Shown here: in pieces, positions 22,326-34,100 of the stretch
How the letters are laid out: the number at the start of each line of letters is the position of its first letter
Numbering within the stretch: position 1 is the stretch's first letter
Source: Lonicera japonica
Lineage: Eukaryota > Streptophyta > Magnoliopsida > Dipsacales > Caprifoliaceae
NCBI GenBank assembly: GCA_021464415.1
Contig: CM038465.1
Location: 82,618,919-82,682,918, forward strand
Length of the DNA: 64,000 bases
Reading direction: 5' to 3'
The notes under the pieces: generated by a model
Database searches by the model: none
The model's input: the letters and a program-made list of their open reading frames with translations, nothing else
Told to the model about the DNA's origin: nothing
Program-made: the position numbers and the translations under genes

Positions 22326-25297
22326 ATGATGACTATCACTTGTTCCGCTCTCCATCTTCAATTTCAATTTCAGTTTCAACTTCACTCTCTACTACTCCCT
22401 AACCAAACCCTAACTCTCTCTGCTTCTCCAATCAAACATTCACACCACATGCCGTTCCTCTCCATTCCACTCTTCCGTCACCGTATTAACCCGAATTTCC
22501 CCTTCGGTTCCACCGTCCTCCGCTCCTTCTCCATCGCCACCGCGAGACACCGAAACCCCGACGATGTATCTAGAAAGTCTCCGAACAAGCACCTCCTCAA
22601 GGCACGTGATTCCGTCAAGCATTTATCTTCTCTCTCCCCTGCTCTTTCTCCTGTCGATAAGCTTCAACTCTCTCAGAATCAGGCTGTAGGCATGGTAGCC
22701 TCCGCACAGGCCAATTTCATGCGTGTTGTCATAGAATCGGTTCCTTCCGAGCTTTGTACTGTGCATCGTACCGAAGCTTCTGAAAGCTTCGGCGAGGATT
22801 TGGGAGAAGGAAGGAAGATTGGAGTGGAATTGTTGTGTGTGGTGAGGTCGCTGTTGAAGAAGATTAAGAGGAGAGTTATGGTAGGGGACAAGGTGCTGGT
22901 TGGGTCCATTGATTGGGTGGACCGTAGAGGAATGATCGAGAATGTGTTTCAGCGCAAATCTGAGATTCTAGATCCGCCTGTGGCTAATGTTGATCAATTG
23001 CTGGTGTTGTTTTCTTTGGATCAGCCGAAAGTGGAGGCGTTCTCCCTCACGAGGTTTTTGGTGGAGGCTGAATCTACTGGCATACCTCTCACCCTTGCCA
23101 TGAACAAAACGGAACTTGTCGATGAAGAGGTATAAATTTGGACTCCCCTCAGTTCGTTCTGTAACTCATTTTTGCCAACTATTTCAAGTTTTTAGAGCTT
23201 CATATCAAGTTTCTGTTTTGTTTATTTTAATCATTTTCAAATCTGCTCACGAGATTATGTTTGCTATTCTGCCTCTGTGTGACTGTGTTCGATAAATGTG
23301 TAAAACTTATTCAACAATAAAAACTCTAAACTAATCAGCATTGGACTTGGTGTGCAGATAATGCTACCCCAGAATGCTATTGAGGTTCACCTCTAATTGC
23401 TAACCTACCTAATGCGTTGGAACACTTGAAAATTGAGTTTGCTTTTTCAATGAATAAACCTCTTTATAAATCTAGTTTGTTTAAATTGATTTACCTGTGA
23501 ATGCTGAATACATTTATTTAGGCAATTTTTGTCCTTCGTTAGTATCTAAGTGAAAAACGAGTAGGCAAACGATGGAAAAAAATTCTATAGATTTTAGAAT
23601 TAAGAGGTGAAAACAAGCACTGAGTTTAACATTTGAATGCTTAATGAACATACATTGCAAACATTGAAAGGTAGAAAATTAACACCTAACATGAGTACAG
23701 ATTTCAGCCTTATTGTTTTGTTGAATGGATTGCAGCACTTTTCTTATTTTTTGTTATCTTCATCTAATTAAACCACATTTTAAAAGTTAGAAGTTCTGCT
23801 TGGACCTCGTTTTCTCGTTTCCTCTCATTTTATCACTGTCATTGACTCATCGTCAGTAAGAGTTGATTCTTTAATACTTTATACTTGTGTAGACTCTGGT
23901 TACATGGAAATATAGGCTCCGTAGTTGGGGCTATGAACCAGTTTTCTGCAGTGTTGAATCTAAGTATGGTCTCGCTACTCTACAGTTCAATTTAAGAGAG
24001 CAGACCTCAGTGATTGTAGGGCCAAGTGGTGTTGGGAAGTCCAGTCTTATTAATGCTCTGAGAAGCAACCAACCTGTTATTGGTTTTGCAAAAGGGGATA
24101 ATTGGTCTGACCCTGTGAGTTTGTTCTCTCATGTACCAATCTTACTTTTTCAGCATATACCAATCACCTTTCGTGGTTTGTGTATCCACCTGTGAATGTG
24201 TCGTTCCTCTTTGTTTGTTAACCTGTTTCAGATTCTAGGCAGCAAGTGGCTTGAAGATCAACGAGTTGGGGAAGTGTCAATAAGAAGTGGCAGAGGGAAG
24301 CATACTACTCGGCACGTGTCTTTGCTTCCATTATCTGAAGGAGGATATGTTGCCGATACACCAGGGTTTAACCAGCCTAGTTTGATGAAAGTAACAAAAC
24401 AATCCCTTGCACAACATTTCCCAGAGGTTCATTTTCACTTGTGCATCTCATTCTGAAGTCGACGTCTTTTTCTTTGGCCGCTTTGTGCACACTATTTTAC
24501 TGTTTTAGCTAATATCTTTGCCTTTATTTTCTTGTCAGGTTCGGAAAATGCTCATGGATAGTGAACCCGCAAAATGCTCGTTCAATGATTGCTTGCATGT
24601 TGGTGAACCAGGGTGTGTTGTACAAGGGGATTGGGAAAGATATCCCTACTATCTTCAATTGCTTGATGAGATCAAAATAAGAGAGGAATTTCAGCTGAGG
24701 ACTTTTGGAACAAAAAGAGAGGGTGACATAAGGTACATGCCTGCCACGTTAGCTTAGCTGAGAGTCTTTTTATGCCAGTAAACTTCGGGGATTGAATACT
24801 AAGTGCGAGCTATTTGGAGCATGTTTTGGATAAAACTCCAAAATAACAGTGCTGAGTTTATTGTATTTTTTGTGTTCTACTAGAGGTAGGACAGTAATGG
24901 CCTTCTCCATTCCCTTCTATGTTACCTGCAGGATGACATGATTACACCTGCTAGAAGATATCCATTTTGAAAGTCTACAGTGCTCGATATTGATCTGCTT
25001 TTGAGTAGAAACATCAGCATTGTGAATGTCTTTTTATGCTTTCTTGCCCTGTTTTAATGGGCTGTTCCTTTTGTGCTTAAATTTCTGATTGTAGATTTTG
25101 GCGGCCTTTACAGGTACAAGATGGGAAATATGGGTGTGAGGCAGGCAGAACCACGCTTGGAGCCTAAGAAGCATCGCAGACAATCTCGTAAGAGGATGAA
25201 TCAATCACTCCTTGATGAACTAGATGACGATGATGACAACAACATACTAGATGATGAGGATCCCATTTTAAGGGCAATGAAAAATGAGAATCCATAG
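22326..25297 (+). CDS. EMB1688: RsgA/YjeQ-type circularly permuted GTPase (EMB1688-like)
   Basis: RsgA-family GTPases act late in small ribosomal subunit assembly; plant members act in organelles. The exons are 22326-23129, 23893-24114, 24232-24426, 24539-24732 and 25114-25297. All have GT-AG junctions; the last junction splits an Arg codon. The product is 532 residues. GTPase motifs appear in permuted order: G4 NKTE (260-263), then P-loop GPSGVGKSSL (311-320), then DTPG (384-387). A zinc site C-x4-C-x-H-x5-C follows at 420-433 (KCSFNDCLHVGEPGC). The tail is basic, then acidic (DDDDDNNILDDEDP). The N-terminus, rich in Ser, Pro and Arg, is consistent with organelle targeting. An alternative start is Met42 at 22449. 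The start region carries an AAACCCTAA box (22405-22413) that would be in the leader if the second ATG is used. Confidence 0.9.
22405..22413 (+). promoter_or_regulatory. Telo-box near the GTPase start
   Basis: There is an exact AAACCCTAA between the first and second in-frame ATGs. This box is commonly found near the transcription start of plant genes for ribosome biogenesis. Its position weakly favours the downstream start codon. Confidence 0.4.
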
Positions 25298-25793
25298 AAA
25301 CCAAGTTGCCTCAACTATCATAAGTTGCAAGTAGGAATTGTCTTGACTTCCCCGGCTTGTCAAAGGGTTAGCGGGTGTACTTTTACAAATAACAGCGTAA
25401 AATGAACAAATTACCAATTTTTTGTTCCCGGTAAAAGAAAGCAAATTACTTGCATGACGGAAGCTATGGCAGTTAACATTGTATTAGAGGTATAAGTGAT
25501 AAAATCAATAATATCTTCATTTTGCAGGGAGTTGTCAATTGTGGTAATGTGTTATGTACATCAAAATCTATGTTCCTCCGCATAAATTAAATCGGGTATT
25601 TGCACTTTTGAGTCACAAGCTTCTATAAAATGGTTGAAATAAGTCCACAAATTTACTAGATTTTGAGACAAATTACTCTGAATGGAAGATTTACTTCTCG
25701 TTTGTTAGAAGACGAAACAAACGAAACAAAGCTTCCCTTGTGTTGCCTCTGTCCTTTACGTTTTGTTTATTTAATGCCTTGAGTTGAGATATG
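25298..25793. other. 3' flank of the GTPase gene
   Basis: This holds the likely 3' UTR and intergenic DNA. No other gene was recognised, and no reliable polyadenylation signal could be chosen among several AT-rich candidates. Confidence 0.4.
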
Positions 25794-26318
25794 CAGGGTC
25801 GGACCTGAGGTGAGCAACAGGCTCTTGCCTTAGGTTTCAAATTTTTGAGGGCTCTATAATTTTTTAAAGTTTTAAGTTGGATTTGTAAAGTGTCAAAACC
25901 CTGGAGGTAAGATTGTAATTATGTTTATAACTTTATTAAAAAAGGAAATGAGTTAACACTTAACAAGTTAACATAAAGCTAAAGGTCGACCAAAAAAATA
26001 AATAGTTGAATGACTTGATTACGAAAACTTGATTGATACTTTTGCCACTAAAACTCCGAGGCGGGAAATATTTAAGTGATGCTTTTGTTATAGCTCAAGT
26101 ATTTGTTTTTGTTCATAATGTAATTTTCTGCGTATTTGCCATGCTAGTTGCTAGCTTTTAATGGGAAAGTTCAAGTAGTGATCATTTATGTAAATTAATT
26201 TAATTTAATTTATTTTCTTTGAATTTGGATGCTTAGAAAAAAAAACCTAAAAATTTAAAGATAGAGGGTCTTATTGAAAAATTTCGTTTCAGTCCCCGAA
26301 TTCTCAGGTTCGGCCCCG
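25794..26318. mobile_element. hAT-like MITE (525 bp)
   Basis: Its ends are imperfect inverted repeats: CAGGGTCGGACCTGAG on the left and CTCAGGTTCGGCCCCG on the right. The flanks GAGATATG (25786-25793) and GAGTTATG (26319-26326) match at 7 of 8 bases, as expected for an old hAT target duplication. No coding capacity is present. Confidence 0.7.
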
Positions 26319-26829
26319 GAGTTATGTATGTTAATTTTCTACCATTAAGTTGAAATTGATGGCCATAAAGCACATAAACAAAGTTGAGTTTTAATTTAAA
26401 GATGGGGGATTATAGTTTTTGTAAACGCAAGGTTGGTTATGCACCTTTTCTGGGACGGCAGTTGCGTACTTCAAAAGATTTCATATGCGGGAGCCTGATA
26501 AATAAGTTACTACAATCTAAGCTTATGTCAGTAAGAAAATTTCATTTGTTTAATTCTTGGAATATGATAAACTTACTTGTTTGCTACAAATAAAACGGTT
26601 GAATATTCTGTTCTACTTGATCGAATTTTGATTCAGAGAAAGAAAATGTGAAGTTGAAATAACATATTCAGAACACTTTTTAAGATATTCGTAATGCGTT
26701 TGGGGTGGGATGTGACCGGATTTGGCATATGCGAATGGTAAACAACCACTAATTGCACGCCAAAGTATATATATATATATACGCTGCTTATCCTAAAGAA
26801 AGTTTTACCATTGTTGTTGGAATGTTTTA
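26319..26829. other. Intergenic DNA, no recognised gene
   Basis: There is a short (TA)n run at about 26767-26781. The open stretches here are short and do not resemble any known protein. Confidence 0.4.
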
Positions 26830-28237
26830 GAGTAAATATTATCAATAACCACTCAACTATTGACAAATTTTATCAATAGCCACCATACTTTATTTTGTTA
26901 CAAACATACCATTAAACTTTTAAAACGTATCACCATTGGCCACTTCGTCAAATCCCACCGTTAGTTTTTTAACGGAGGCTATTATCACCTAAAATGTTAA
27001 GGGCATTTAGGTCTTTTTACCCCTCTTTTTTTTTTCTTTCTTTCTATTTTCTCTTTTCTTTTCTTTTCTTCTCCTTCCGCCATTTTTCTTCTTCTTCTTC
27101 TTCTTCTTCTTCTTCTTCTTCTTCTTCCCAGAATTTCTTCCCATTTCTTCCTAGAACCCACCTCTAAGGCTCCAATCATTGCCGAATTACTCAACCCACT
27201 TGGCAATTGATTCAAATTGAAAGCTAGCCTCCCTCGTAACCCTACTAACACTAGGATCATCTAGAACCGGAAATGGAATTGAACTCACAAGTGAAAATTG
27301 ATTATATGAACAAACCCACAAGTGGAAAATTAATCATGCGAAGAACACATAAGGGAAATTTGATTATCTGAAGAATCCAGAAGTGAAATTTGATTATGTG
27401 AATGAAGAACATACTAGTTAAAATTGATTGGAAAGTGTGTGGGCAGTAGTAGAAGAAGAAGAAATGGCGGAAGAAGTGGAAGAAGAAGAAAGATAGAAAA
27501 AGAAAATAGGAAAAAAGAGAGGGAAAAAGACTGAAATTCGGGTGTGAATTTCTTCTTCTTTTTCCTCCAAATTTATTCCTTCCCCTTTCTTCTTCCTTCG
27601 AATTTCTGCTTCCCATTTCTTCTTCCTTCGAACTTTTGCTTCCCATTTCTTTTTCTCTGACTTCTACTTCCCATTTCTTCTTATAAATGGTGAAAATGCG
27701 ACGATTAAAGGTAAGCTATGGCAAGACAAGATGTTGGAGATGGAGGTTATGACGAGTGAGCAGAATCGAAAGGGGTGAGGTCTCCGAGGAGATGGTGGAT
27801 GACGCCGTGGTGACGAGGAATTGCCATTTGATTTCTTCTTCAATTTTTATACTTGTTTAAGAAATTGCCATTTGATTTGATTAATTTAGGCAATTGATTT
27901 GATTTGGTGTATTTTGTTGTTCTTTGATTTTGTCAAAAAGGCCACTGGTAGAGAAGAAAAATGGTGAAGAAGGTAATGGCAGAAGGAAGAAGAAAGAAAA
28001 GAAAAGAAAAGAAAAGAAAAGAAAAGGGTAAAAAGAAAAGTGAAAAAAAAGGAAAGGAAAAAGACTAAAATACCCCTAACATTTCAAATAATAACGATTC
28101 CTGCCAAAAATTAACGGTGGGATTTAACAGAGTGACTATTGATAGTACGTTTTAATAGTTAACGGTCCAATTGTAACAAAATAAAGTATAGTGACCACCG
28201 GTACAAATAATTCAGTGGCCATTGATGGTATTTACTC
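26830..28237. mobile_element. Non-autonomous Mutator-like element (1408 bp)
   Basis: It is flanked by a perfect 9-bp duplication AATGTTTTA (26821-26829 and 28238-28246). The terminal inverted repeats are long, about 195 bp, and imperfect: left from GAGTAAATATTATCAATA, right ending in the related TGATGGTATTTACTC. Both arms include 'actttattttgttac' and 'aaatcccaccgtta'. The interior holds a (TTC)n microsatellite (27086-27127), (AAAAG)n at 27999-28026, and purine- or pyrimidine-biased low-complexity DNA whose translations are meaningless. No transposase was found. Confidence 0.92.
27086..27127. repeat. (TTC)n microsatellite
   Basis: About 14 uninterrupted CTT/TTC units lie inside the Mutator-like element. 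The minus-strand poly-arginine reading frame over it is an artefact. Confidence 0.9.
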
Positions 28238-28837
28238 AATGTTTTATGACCATATAATGCCTTGTTTCTTTTCATTTCCCCTATGTTCCTTCTTGAATAT
28301 CTCTTATAAAAAAAAAGGCTGTATCGCGGCTCTTGCACACCGTCACATGTTTCAGGCCAAAGAAAATTTCATTTATTGGTTTAAAATTTATTTATGAAGA
28401 AAACAAATGATTTTTTTGAATCTCCTGGGATTAAAGACAGAGACAGATGCTCACTGAAAGCACCACAATATCCAGCAAGCAACCAAACCTCGCGCAGCAT
28501 TGCATTGCTCTGGTTATAGGTGATTTCAGAAACACCCTTTAATCAACTTATAATCCAAAATCCAATTAATCGGTATAATTGGGTTCGCAATCAATCAAAA
28601 TAATAATCAGAATCCGCATAAAATAAGAACTAGGGTTTGTCCAATGAGACTAGCAAATCAACGGAATTTGTTCCTAAAAAAGAAAAGGTAAGGTAATGTG
28701 AACGTCTTAATATCAGAACCAAAAACCCCTTGATATCAATAAAAAAAGAAAAGGTAATGTGAACGTCTTAATATCTGCAAGTCATTGTATAAAGAACGCT
28801 TAACAAAACCCCAATTAAGGATATAACCGAAATGGCC

Positions 28838-29134
28838 CTACTTCTTACTGGTCTTCTTCTTCAAATTAGAACTAGAACTAGAAGAAGAAGAAGAAGGCTG
28901 GGGCTTTGAATGCTTTTCAGCCTCGCTGGGATCCAACCAGTTGAGTGGGTGGCGATTGTAGAAAGGCCAATTGGGAACAGTAATCAAAGTAGTCAAAACA
29001 ACTCCACCCGCATATACAAGTAGCATCGTCTGAAAAGATCCCAAAGCGTATCCAGTAAAAAAAGCCACCACAGCGAAAGACAACAGCATTATCTGCATCA
29101 GCTGCTCCGCTAGCTTTTGCCCTTGCCAATCCAT
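28838..29134 (-). CDS. SPCS1: Signal peptidase complex subunit 1 (SPC12/SPCS1)
   Basis: SPCS1 is a small non-catalytic membrane subunit of the ER signal peptidase, which removes signal peptides from secretory proteins. The single coding exon gives 98 residues, the usual family length. It begins MDWQGQKLAEQLMQ, then has two membrane segments (about 13-33 and 36-54), then the conserved PNWPFYNRHPLNWLDP block. The tail is cytosolic, with a run of nine serines and a lysine-rich end. The ATG directly follows a splice acceptor (…AATAACAG|ATG), so the leader comes from an upstream exon ending at 29447 (minus-strand donor GTGAGT at 29446-29441). That 5' UTR intron is about 310 bases. Confidence 0.95.
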   Translation of the reverse strand: MDWQGQKLAEQLMQIMLLSFAVVAFFTGYALGSFQTMLLVYAGGVVLTTLITVPNWPFYNRHPLNWLDPSEAEKHSKPQPSSSSSSSSSNLKKKTSKK

Positions 29135-29137
29135 CTG

Positions 29138-29186
29138 TTATTATTATTATTATTATTATTATTCATTCATTCATTCATTCATTCAT
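29138..29186. repeat. Adjacent (TTA)n and (CATT)n microsatellites
   Basis: Nine or so TTA units are followed by about six TTCA/CATT units. They lie in the SPCS1 5' UTR intron, immediately before the acceptor, and form an AT-rich tract where a polypyrimidine tract would be expected. Confidence 0.9.
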
Positions 29187-29447
29187 AGGTAAACAATCAC
29201 AACAAAAATTGAATGTCATATATGGAGAGAGAAACACAAAAAAAGAAGAAGATAGATTATACTTTCAACAAAAGGAACAAATTTTGGAGAATCCACAGCA
29301 GCAGCATATATATATATATATATAATCGATAAAATTGATGGCATAGAACTTCTAAACTTAAGATTAAAAAAGTGAGATCTACATCAATTAGCTAAAATCA
29401 AACACACAAGAAAGATATCGGATGGTTATAAAAGAGAGAAACTCACC

Positions 29448-29700
29448 GAGGAATCGAAACAAAGAAGAGATGAAAACTGATTTTCTGTCGGAAGGAGTGC
29501 GTGTGTTTGAATATGAAAAGATAAAAAAGAGCAGTAGAGATCAAAATGAATTTTGGGGTTTTTATTCTTCGATTCTCAGTCACCCGATTCGGCTGCCTAT
29601 CCGCCAAGCCCCGCCCGTTTCGCCTGACTTATGTCGGATCACCTTCATTTCTTCGGTTACACTTTGGAATTTTTTTAAAAATTAGATATAAATATATAAT
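29448..29700 (-). promoter_or_regulatory. SPCS1 first (non-coding) exon and promoter region
   Basis: This is upstream of the donor at 29446. The sequence at 29590-29640 is more GC-rich ('gccccgcccg') than its surroundings, which fits a core promoter or leader. No TATA box is clear. Confidence 0.4.
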
Positions 29701-29771
29701 TATGGGGTGATATTTGCATACATCTTTTTTGTCACTAATATTTCTAGACAAGTTTTCTAGATATAAAAAAT

Positions 29772-30062
29772 TGGTGTTTGGTTGAATGTTTTGAGTTAGA
29801 GTTTTTATGTTGAAAAGTGAATTTAGTTTTGTTTGACTTTTTTTTAACCAATGAAAAAAACGCATAAAAAATTTCAAAAAATACATAATGGATCTTATTT
29901 TATAGATCTCGATGAGTAGGTTTCTAAAATTACGTTTTTAAAAAAAAATTTAGAGAGAGAAAGTATAGTGAAATAAATTTTGGGAAATGTGAAAGTGAGT
30001 TGATTTTAAATTGTGTTTTGAGAAAAAATTTTAAAATCTTGTTTAGAAATGCCAACCAAACA
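29772..30062. mobile_element. Probable small MITE
   Basis: GTGTTTGGTTGAAT on the left and GCCAACCAAACATAA on the right form inverted ends around about 290 bases of AT-rich DNA. No target duplication was established. Confidence 0.45.
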
Positions 30063-31110
30063 TAACCTAACACTTCTTAAATTTTTTTGATTTAAGTAAA
30101 TTAAATTTATCGTTGCCTTCTTCTTCTTCGCCTTTTTGCTAATTTATTAATTAATCTTTAATCATAATAAAACAATTTTACCATTTTACCGTATTCACCA
30201 CCACCTTCTTTCTTCTTTGTCTCTTATTCTTTAAAACATGCATATATGTATAGATTCTAAAGCTAAAGAAACAGACGAAATATATATATATATATATAGA
30301 TTTTAAAATAAAAGAAACAAATGAAAAAATGCACACACACACACATATATATATTTTTAAAAAATAAACGAAAAAAATTTATATCCACAAATCTATTGAT
30401 TCACTCGCTTCATGTCAACTAAGTTATACGCTTTTACACTCAGTTCATGTCAAGAAAGTATGGTTGCAAAAAATCGTTTAACAGTCACTAGTTTGACATT
30501 AAGTGAGTATGCTTACATATATTCTCTTGATGTCAAGACAGTATATGTTAGCATACTCACTTAATGTCAAGAGAGTATCTCTCATGTAATTTTTTGTAAA
30601 ACTTAACTCTTATGTAATTTTTATGAGGATGTAACTCTCATGTAATTTTTTGTGAATATGTAACTATCACGTAAGCTTTTTGGAAAGTTAATGAAGAAAT
30701 GACCATCTATAATTTTTTGTCATTACAAGTCATGTATTATTATAAGATGTAACTATCATCTTTGGGTTTTATTGTCCTTCATTATTGTTCAAGTAATAGA
30801 TATTCAATGTTGAACGAGTACCAATAAAGATACTCACCTAATGACAGTCGAGTATTATCACATTCACTTACCCTAAATTGGATGAGTATATCTAAAAAAA
30901 TGGACAATGATTTTAGTTATTATTCAAGTAGCAGTTGCTCAATGTCAAGCAAGTGTCAATTAAAATAGTCACCCAATGACAGCCGAGTATTATCACTTAA
31001 TTATGCTTCTTAAGTTAGGGGATGGTGGAGTGGGGTGTTTGTGATAAAAAATTAAAAAATAGGGGGGTGTAAGTGACAAAAAAAGGGTGCATTTATCACC
31101 ACCGATAATT
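30063..31110. mobile_element. AT-rich TIR-type relic with internal repeats
   Basis: No coding capacity. It ends 'ggggtgtaagtgac...gggtgcatttatcaccacc' (31068-31107), a motif shared in the same orientation with sites near 45164, 48719, 52374 and 59252. It contains two units of a repeat of about 135 bp (about 30785-31010) that is related to 58420-58740, and a strong 28-bp inverted repeat (30493-30570). Confidence 0.45.
30493..30570. repeat. 28-bp inverted repeat, hairpin-forming
   Basis: The arms 30493-30520 (starting TTGACATTAAGTGAGTATGC) and 30543-30570 (ending GCATACTCACTTAATGTCAA) are complementary with one mismatch, around a 22-base loop. Confidence 0.9.
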
Positions 31111-31599
31111 ATTTAAGTAATAACTTCAAGTCCAATCCCAATCTTACCTTGTATCACTCCATAATATTTTTCTTAAATTTAGAGATAAATCTAAAGAAAA
31201 AAAGTTACATTTAAGAAAAAAACCTTTCTAGTTCTTTCTTATTTTTATTTATTTTTGTTTTTTTTTCCTTCATATTTCAATATTTAAATTCATTCTATAT
31301 AAATTAGTTTTAAAAAAGTGTAATTTTCTACCTTTTGTTTAGTGATTTTTGATATTTGTTCGGCGATTCCTCAAAGGTGAAGATAAGATTGGGAACAGTA
31401 AAGCAATATTTTTATTTTTTATTTTTGAATACAAACTTAAGGATAAATTTGGGGATACATGAAAGTTGCTCTAATCCTTCTTTGTCTTCCAAACTTTAAG
31501 GAAGAAAGCTTATTTTTTTTATGTTTTTGTTCCGTGAAGTTACTTTTATACCTTTACTCACCACACTCAACAAATGTGATTCTACTCACCACACTCAAC

Positions 31600-32769
31600 A
31601 CAAGAATTAACCTTCTTGCTTTTCTATGAGATAAACCTCTCACAATTGATGAATAAAGATTGTTTGGTGATTCACACCAATGAACAATAACTCTCAAGTG
31701 TTTACAAGATACAATTTAAGCTCACACTAGAGTTATTAAGATTGATCAAAACAATATAGCTCAAAATGATAAATATGATCAATGAATGATTTGAATCTAT
31801 TCATTCTTAGTAGATGATGAATATGAAGTATTAGAATGGATTGAAATATATAAAAATGTGTTTAGAACATCCTATATATAGCCCTTAAGTCAATATATCC
31901 ATTAGAGACTTTTTAGAAAAGATTGTGTGCAAAAAAGTGGGGCAAGAATTTCTTTTCGAATGGCTAATTTTGTTGACCAGAAATTCAAATTTGTTTTGAT
32001 CATTTCTCTTAATTCGGCCGTTGGATTATGCTTAAATTTTGGTCATGAGTTCTAAGAGATGTTGACTAAAACTGCAAAAAATTTAAAGTGATCAGAGTTC
32101 AGGAAGGCCTCCAGCAGACCGTTAGATTAAAGTTGTGCCAAAACTGAGCGAATTTTAAATGTAAAATAAAAACATTTTTACAATTTTGCAATTTAGTTCC
32201 AAATACAATTCTAATAATTTGTGAACCTTAATGATATATTTCTAAGATACTTATTTTTATGAGAGCATAAAATATGATCATTTAAAATTAATATAAATTT
32301 ATTTTGAAACTCGGTCTTTGTAAAATAATGTTTTAAAGAAATTCAATTTTAATCTTGTTTGAATCAATCTTTAAAAGATGCATGAATACGTTTAAGCTAT
32401 AAGGATTGATCAATCAATAAACTTAACATAAATCCTAAGCTCTCACTCAATTATCGAATTAACGAGTCTTCGAATGCTCTAATTTGTTTATTCAATATGA
32501 TTTTCACTTGCATCATTTGCCTTGAAACTTTTTCATCTATTCCTTTAATCTTCGATCTTCATGAATTGCATGAGTTCATGTGAGAGTAAAGAGAATCTCG
32601 TGGAGTGGTGATACACTTAAGGTTTCGATTTTAGTTCTCGAGATACTTCGAAAAAAACAATGCAGCTTGTTAAATTGGTTTAAACCAAATACATTTAAAA
32701 TACATGTAAAATACACAAAATTAACTTTTTGTCATTATGAAAATAAGATTAAGACCTTCTAGGTCAACA
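31600..32769 (-). repeat. Truncated, reversed Sirevirus-like LTR relic
   Basis: Read on the minus strand it starts TGTTGACCTAGAAGGTCTTA at 32769, then follows the same order of motifs as the LTRs at 4773 and 7798, including 'gtgtgaatcaccaaacaat' at 31663-31681. The far end (CCGACCAACA) is missing, and the palindrome cluster is not preserved. It is much more diverged than the 4.8-9.3 kb copy. Confidence 0.8.
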
Positions 32770-33023
32770 ACATTGTGTCTTAATTAATAGTTAATTATGA
32801 GTTAGCAAGACCAAATGTCTGGGTTACGTGTTAAACTTTGGGTTTGATGAGTAATTAGTTTTAAAGTGGATTGGATGTATTATAATTTAATTCTTTTATT
32901 TAAGGTGAAAAAGGGGTAAAATGTTAACTTTATAAAAGTGTAGGGTCAAAATGATATTTCATAAAACTAGAATATAAATTATTGTAATATATCCAAATGT
33001 TAGAATTTTCTATACAAAGCCAC

Positions 33024-33807
33024 TAGAGGTGTTTTCAATTTCGGTCGGGGTGGGAACCAGGGTACCCCAAACCTAAACCAAATGTAAAAGTTTGGTTTTG
33101 ATTTATAAATCTTTTAAACCTAAACTTGAACCAAATATTATGATTCATCTTTTTCAGTTTTTTATGATCGAAATTAACACAATAGTGGACCAAAGCAGTG
33201 GTACAAAACTGTACTCAAAACAGTGGGGTATCGAATAAAAAGTGGGGTATCAAAACATTATTCTAGGTTGATATCTATGAAGCTCACGAGAATGTAATAG
33301 CATTAACAAAAAAAAAAATTCACATGCAAATTAATCTATCAAACATACATGAGCCCATGAATTGTTATGAAAAATTAATTCAATTTTATAAACAAATTAA
33401 ACCTCACAGATTATTTACAGAGAATATATTACATTATATAGTTTAGAAATGGAAGCAAACAAATTAACCCTTGAAGATCTGAAGATCTGAAGAAGGATTT
33501 AATTTAAGAATACATTATACAATTTCATAAACAAAAACTAAAACCAATTAAAGAAAAAGAAAAATGAAAAAGAAATTAAAATAGGCATTTGCATTTTATA
33601 GCTTAGTGCTTGACCATGCTAAACGACGTTGTGTTAACTGTATATACAAAATTTGGTTCAGGTATTGGACTGGCCAGCCTTGAACTTGAATCAAACTATG
33701 GTTTCAGTTCGGCTTTTCCATTTTCCATTTTGATTTTTTTTTATTCGGGGTTATACGAATCGGTTCGATCTATTCAATCGATTTTCGAATTGGCCTTAAC
33801 ACCCCTA
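33024..33807. mobile_element. hAT-like element (784 bp)
   Basis: It has inverted ends, TAGAGGTGTTTTCAATT on the left and GGCCTTAACACCCCTA on the right. It is flanked by a perfect 8-bp duplication AAAGCCAC (33016-33023 and 33808-33815). Interior 'ccaaacctaaaccaaat' and 'ggttcgatc' motifs recur in the element at 43072-43775, which lies in the opposite orientation. No transposase was found. Confidence 0.88.
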
Positions 33808-33815
33808 AAAGCCAC

Positions 33816-34100
33816 ATTATTATGTTCTTCTTGGCTTCCATTTTTGGCCAAGATATATAAAAAGAAAAGGAGACTCCATTTTCATGGGTTTAAGTTCTGT
33901 CACTAAAATTCATCCACCAAATCACCCTAGATCATAATTTGGCTTAATGGAAAATTATTCAACGCAGTGTGGGAAACCTAGTAGCATAAGAAATTCGGAG
34001 TTTTGGCAATCGTGGTTCGAGTCACCATCTCTATTTTCTTCTTATTTATTGCGTAAATTAAAATAAGGGTTCTTAGGCTTCAATTTTAATTTATTTTTTC
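33816..34100. other. Intergenic DNA with a possible tRNA-derived SINE head
   Basis: GTGGTTCGAGTCACC at about 34011-34025 is a good match to a Pol III B box (GGTTCGANTCC). No convincing A box was found at the usual distance, so this is only a candidate. Confidence 0.25.

Noticed and set aside
26997..27646. Poly-arginine and Phe-rich minus-strand frames
   Set aside because: They lie over (TTC)n and other simple repeats inside a Mutator-like element.
34011..34025. A tRNA gene around a good B box
   Set aside because: No A box or cloverleaf could be formed; at most it is a SINE remnant.
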